20,781 nucleotides of DNA from Chlorokybus atmophyticus (lineage: Eukaryota > Streptophyta > Chlorokybophyceae > Chlorokybales > Chlorokybaceae), in assembly GCA_009103225.1 (NCBI GenBank), contig RHPI01002220.1:11990-32770 (forward strand), read 5' to 3'. The notes below the pieces were generated by a model, which did no database searches, was not told the DNA's origin, and saw only the letters and a list, made by a program, of their open reading frames with translations. The position numbers and the translations under genes were made by a program. Below, in pieces: positions 18,383 to 20,781 of this stretch. Position 1 is the stretch's first letter; every line of letters begins with the position of its first letter.

Positions 18383-20781
18383 TTATTCATGACTAACCTT
18401 CAAGGTGTCCATCACTTGCTTCATCTTCGCATTCCCCTGTCCGACGAGGTGAACCTCTTTTGCTACTATTTCGCCATTCCAATGAATTCTTGCCTTGCTG
18501 TAGCTCTTTGAGAAGTGAACAGTGAACAACTTCTCATGTCTGCGCTCCAACTTGGATGACCGCTTGCCAACAGGGCTACGTAGGTCGACGACTGCCCAAT
18601 CCTTGACCACTTTCTTCTCTAGAAACAAACGGTACTTCTCTGGTACCTCAAAGCCTTCCAGATGCTCATTGGGATTGCAGCCGTCACGCACAACCTCCAA
18701 AACCACGCCAATTCCGGGCACGAGAAAATCAACCGTGACCTTGGCCCCATATTTCTACGTAGACCAACAGCACTCAATGGTAAATACACGGACAACCAAC
18801 TACTTGCACAAGTACCATCTGACAGGCATCTAGCCACGAATACACGTACTCGCTCAAAAGACGGTGGCCCAACCACGGAGTGTTGCAACATTGTTGAGAG
18901 AGCCCGGTAGAGTTCCAACTGCCAGAGCCTCTCAGAAAGAGTGCCATCAACACTGATGCTTTCCATGTTGCGCAAAGCCGCAGCATCCATGCGCGTGAGA
19001 GCGCATGTCAGCAACCGCAAAACCGTGCCGTCCTCCGCCTTGTCCACATACGGCAAACCGTTGTACAACGCATGGAAGAAGTACTGGTAGTGGATGGGAC
19101 TTGTGAACTGCAGGCTGGCAGCGGACAAGACAACATGATAAGCTGTGTGCTATGCTTGCAGCTGTTGCAACAACCGCCAATTATGATGCTACACCATGCC
19201 AACTATGACTTAGAGGTTGCATACATAGTTAAGCTGCCAATGCGGCAATATGTAGCAAGCAGTGTATGGAGGTTACCTGTCATTGCACTTCACAACTTGA
19301 CCGAATCTTTGCAACAACCGCATTGCAATGTTGTCATGATCAGGGAGCGAGCCACCCCACAATAGCGCCCTCACAATGACAGGAACTTCAGCGTACTTAC
19401 AGGCAAGCCCTTTGTAGGGGAAGATGGATCGCAGCCCCTTGAGACGTTGCACAAATGTCGTTGAACTAAGTGTGCACCTGTCATTTGCACAAAGTCAAAG
19501 CGCTAGAAACTCAGAGTGAGTTATGTGTACGTTCACATACAGCCAGCAACGTAGTGCCTCGAGCATGTAGCTGACAAGCTGAGATAACCACTTACAAAGC
19601 ATGTGCATCAATCTTGTCGGGGTTCCTAAGTTCGGCGCTCTTGAGGCCTTCTTCCAGCTGGTCAAGGCAAAAAGTTACGAGGCCTACCTGCGCGAAGGCA
19701 CACAATGAAGGCAGGCCCACAAGCTGGGCGAAAGTAACCGTTATTTTTGCGTATGCCACGTGGTTCAACCAACAGAGTGTCCCTACCTGACCTGCGCAGA
19801 TCTCATACACGTACATTTGTATAGCCTTCCCTAGGAGCAGCTTCGTATGGCTTGTGAAGGATTGCCATAGCTCGTCCCACTCGTCAGCCTGCAGCTGCAG
19901 ACTGCAAACCCCTCCGCTTTCTTCGCGAGGGAGAATATGGACTTGTAGCTCGGCAGGGATGTCAATCGGCATCGGCTTAGGGGTGCCGGATTTCCATGGG
20001 ATGGAGGAGTTGGGCAAAAGCCCATGCGAGCAAGCAAGGATCATGCGCAATCCAGAAGAGGGTCTGCCCTTCTCCAATAACAGTTTTACAGAATTCCACA
20101 GCGACTGGCTCCCGGTCTTCTCTACGTAGTACAGCACCTGCGCCTCATCCACCAACACAACGGGCGTACTACGTCGTGCTCCTGTTGGAATCAAGCCAAG
20201 GCAAGCAGGAATGGCAGTTGGTGATGGACATTGACAGCAACGTGCAACGTATGCAATTAGACATGGCACATAACTGCACAAGGCACCCACGACAAACACA
20301 CCTCGGACTAGCGCCTTCGGCGTAAGTCCCACCTCCTTCTGCAAGATGTCATTAAAGTTGAACGGAGGCAGGTAGTTGAGGAGGGTGATATACTTGCAGG
20401 GCAGGCCTTGAGCTTTAGCCGCTGCCTCCAAGAGCTGCAACATGCTGGTTTTGCCTGACTGGCCCGGAGCTTTCAGCATAACAAAGCCACGGGTGCTGAC
20501 CAGCTCCATCAGCTGCTCGCACAGCTTTGCGCGCCGCGTGAGAAAGTCGCGTGCATTGATGCCCCAGCTGTGATGTCCTCGCAGAACACCAGGCACAATA
20601 CGACTGGCATCTGCAAGCCACACCTGGTGTTAGCAAGTACCTCCTCACCACATAATGCCGGCAAGTACCAAGCAATGTCAATGAACAATTTCATGGTGAA
20701 GTGCTTACATGCATGACTCAGCGCAGGCATGCTCACACACATGCTGTGCCCCTCCCCCCCCCCCCTTCCCCCCCCACACAC
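18383..20781 (-). CDS. Crinkler/RHS-like P-loop NTPase with C-terminal PD-(D/E)XK nuclease-type domain (start unresolved)
   Basis: Exons in coding order on the minus strand: 20302-20610, 19787-20181, 19596-19687, 19277-19465, 18850-19114, 18398-18754; all phases agree. An N-terminal P-loop NTPase has Walker A APGQSGKT and Walker B VVLVDEAQ, then a lid/helical region with YEICAGQVGLVTFCL. A linker containing LQFTSPIHYQYFF and ERLWQLELYRAL leads to a nuclease-type domain with VDFLVPGIGVVLEVVRDG (Asp, Glu, Arg where ExK would be) and KDWAVVDLR. This order is typical of Crinkler-RHS-type proteins known from oomycetes, fungi, algae and trypanosomes, which include secreted effectors and proteins tied to retroelements; activity here is not shown. 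A possible first exon at 20649-20694 has the right phase but needs a 38-bp intron, so the true start may lie beyond the window. The end is also open: reading on from 18398 stops at 18383-18385, while splicing to CTCAG| at 18357 stops at 18339. Two introns are stop-free multiples of three. Confidence 0.8.
20754..20775. repeat. Poly-C tract at the right edge
   Basis: Runs of 12 C (20754-20765) and 8 C (20768-20775), separated by TT. On the coding strand of the NTPase-nuclease gene this is a G-rich tract just upstream of the possible first exon. It may explain why the sequence ends here (assembly difficulty). Confidence 0.8.

Noticed and set aside
19386-19400. A GTAAGT...AAG segment that looks like an intron in the NTPase-nuclease gene
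   Set aside because: It would be only 15 bases long; reading straight through keeps the frame and gives family-like sequence, so no intron is called.
1-20781. tRNA, rRNA, CRISPR array, bacterial operon or intact transposon
   Set aside because: I saw no cloverleaf-like gene, rRNA core, regularly spaced repeats, operon structure or transposase. The only repeats are microsatellites, short duplications and palindromes.

Overview
This window is nuclear DNA of a eukaryote whose protein genes are cut into many short exons by spliceosomal introns. Six genes can be rebuilt exon by exon, because protein similarity and splice phase agree at almost every junction. The phosphoenolpyruvate carboxylase is plant-type (it ends in QNTG). 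With an Arp2/3 subunit and a Crinkler/RHS-like NTPase-nuclease gene alongside, this suggests an alga, most likely of the green lineage, or another protist. The exact taxon cannot be settled from sequence reading alone. Gene names rest on remembered family motifs; no database search was run.

Layout: 80-1992 (-) ribokinase, 7 exons; 3521-5404 (+) FAD-dependent monooxygenase, 5 exons; 5663-6921 (-) ARPC3, 6 exons; 7924-13902 (+) phosphoenolpyruvate carboxylase, 20 exons, 978 aa; 14681-17078 (-) SMP-30/gluconolactonase-like beta-propeller, 8 exons; 17739-18260 (-) coding-like but broken pieces, one of them sharing an SMP-30 exon signature; about 18383 to the right edge (-) a Crinkler/RHS-like P-loop NTPase with a C-terminal PD-(D/E)XK-type nuclease domain, start unresolved. 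The first five genes alternate strands: ribokinase/monooxygenase and ARPC3/PEPC are head-to-head, and monooxygenase/ARPC3 and PEPC/SMP-30 are tail-to-tail.

The genes do not form one pathway. Ribokinase, PEPC and the SMP-30 lactonase are housekeeping or central-carbon enzymes, ARPC3 is cytoskeletal, and the NTPase-nuclease belongs to a class linked to effectors, mobile elements and genome conflict. The points most worth a second look are that NTPase-nuclease gene and the broken pieces beside it; an unusually high share of GC-AG introns (5 of about 46); a perfect 40-bp palindrome in a PEPC intron; a G-box-centred palindrome upstream of PEPC; and a dense TGACG cluster between two divergent genes.
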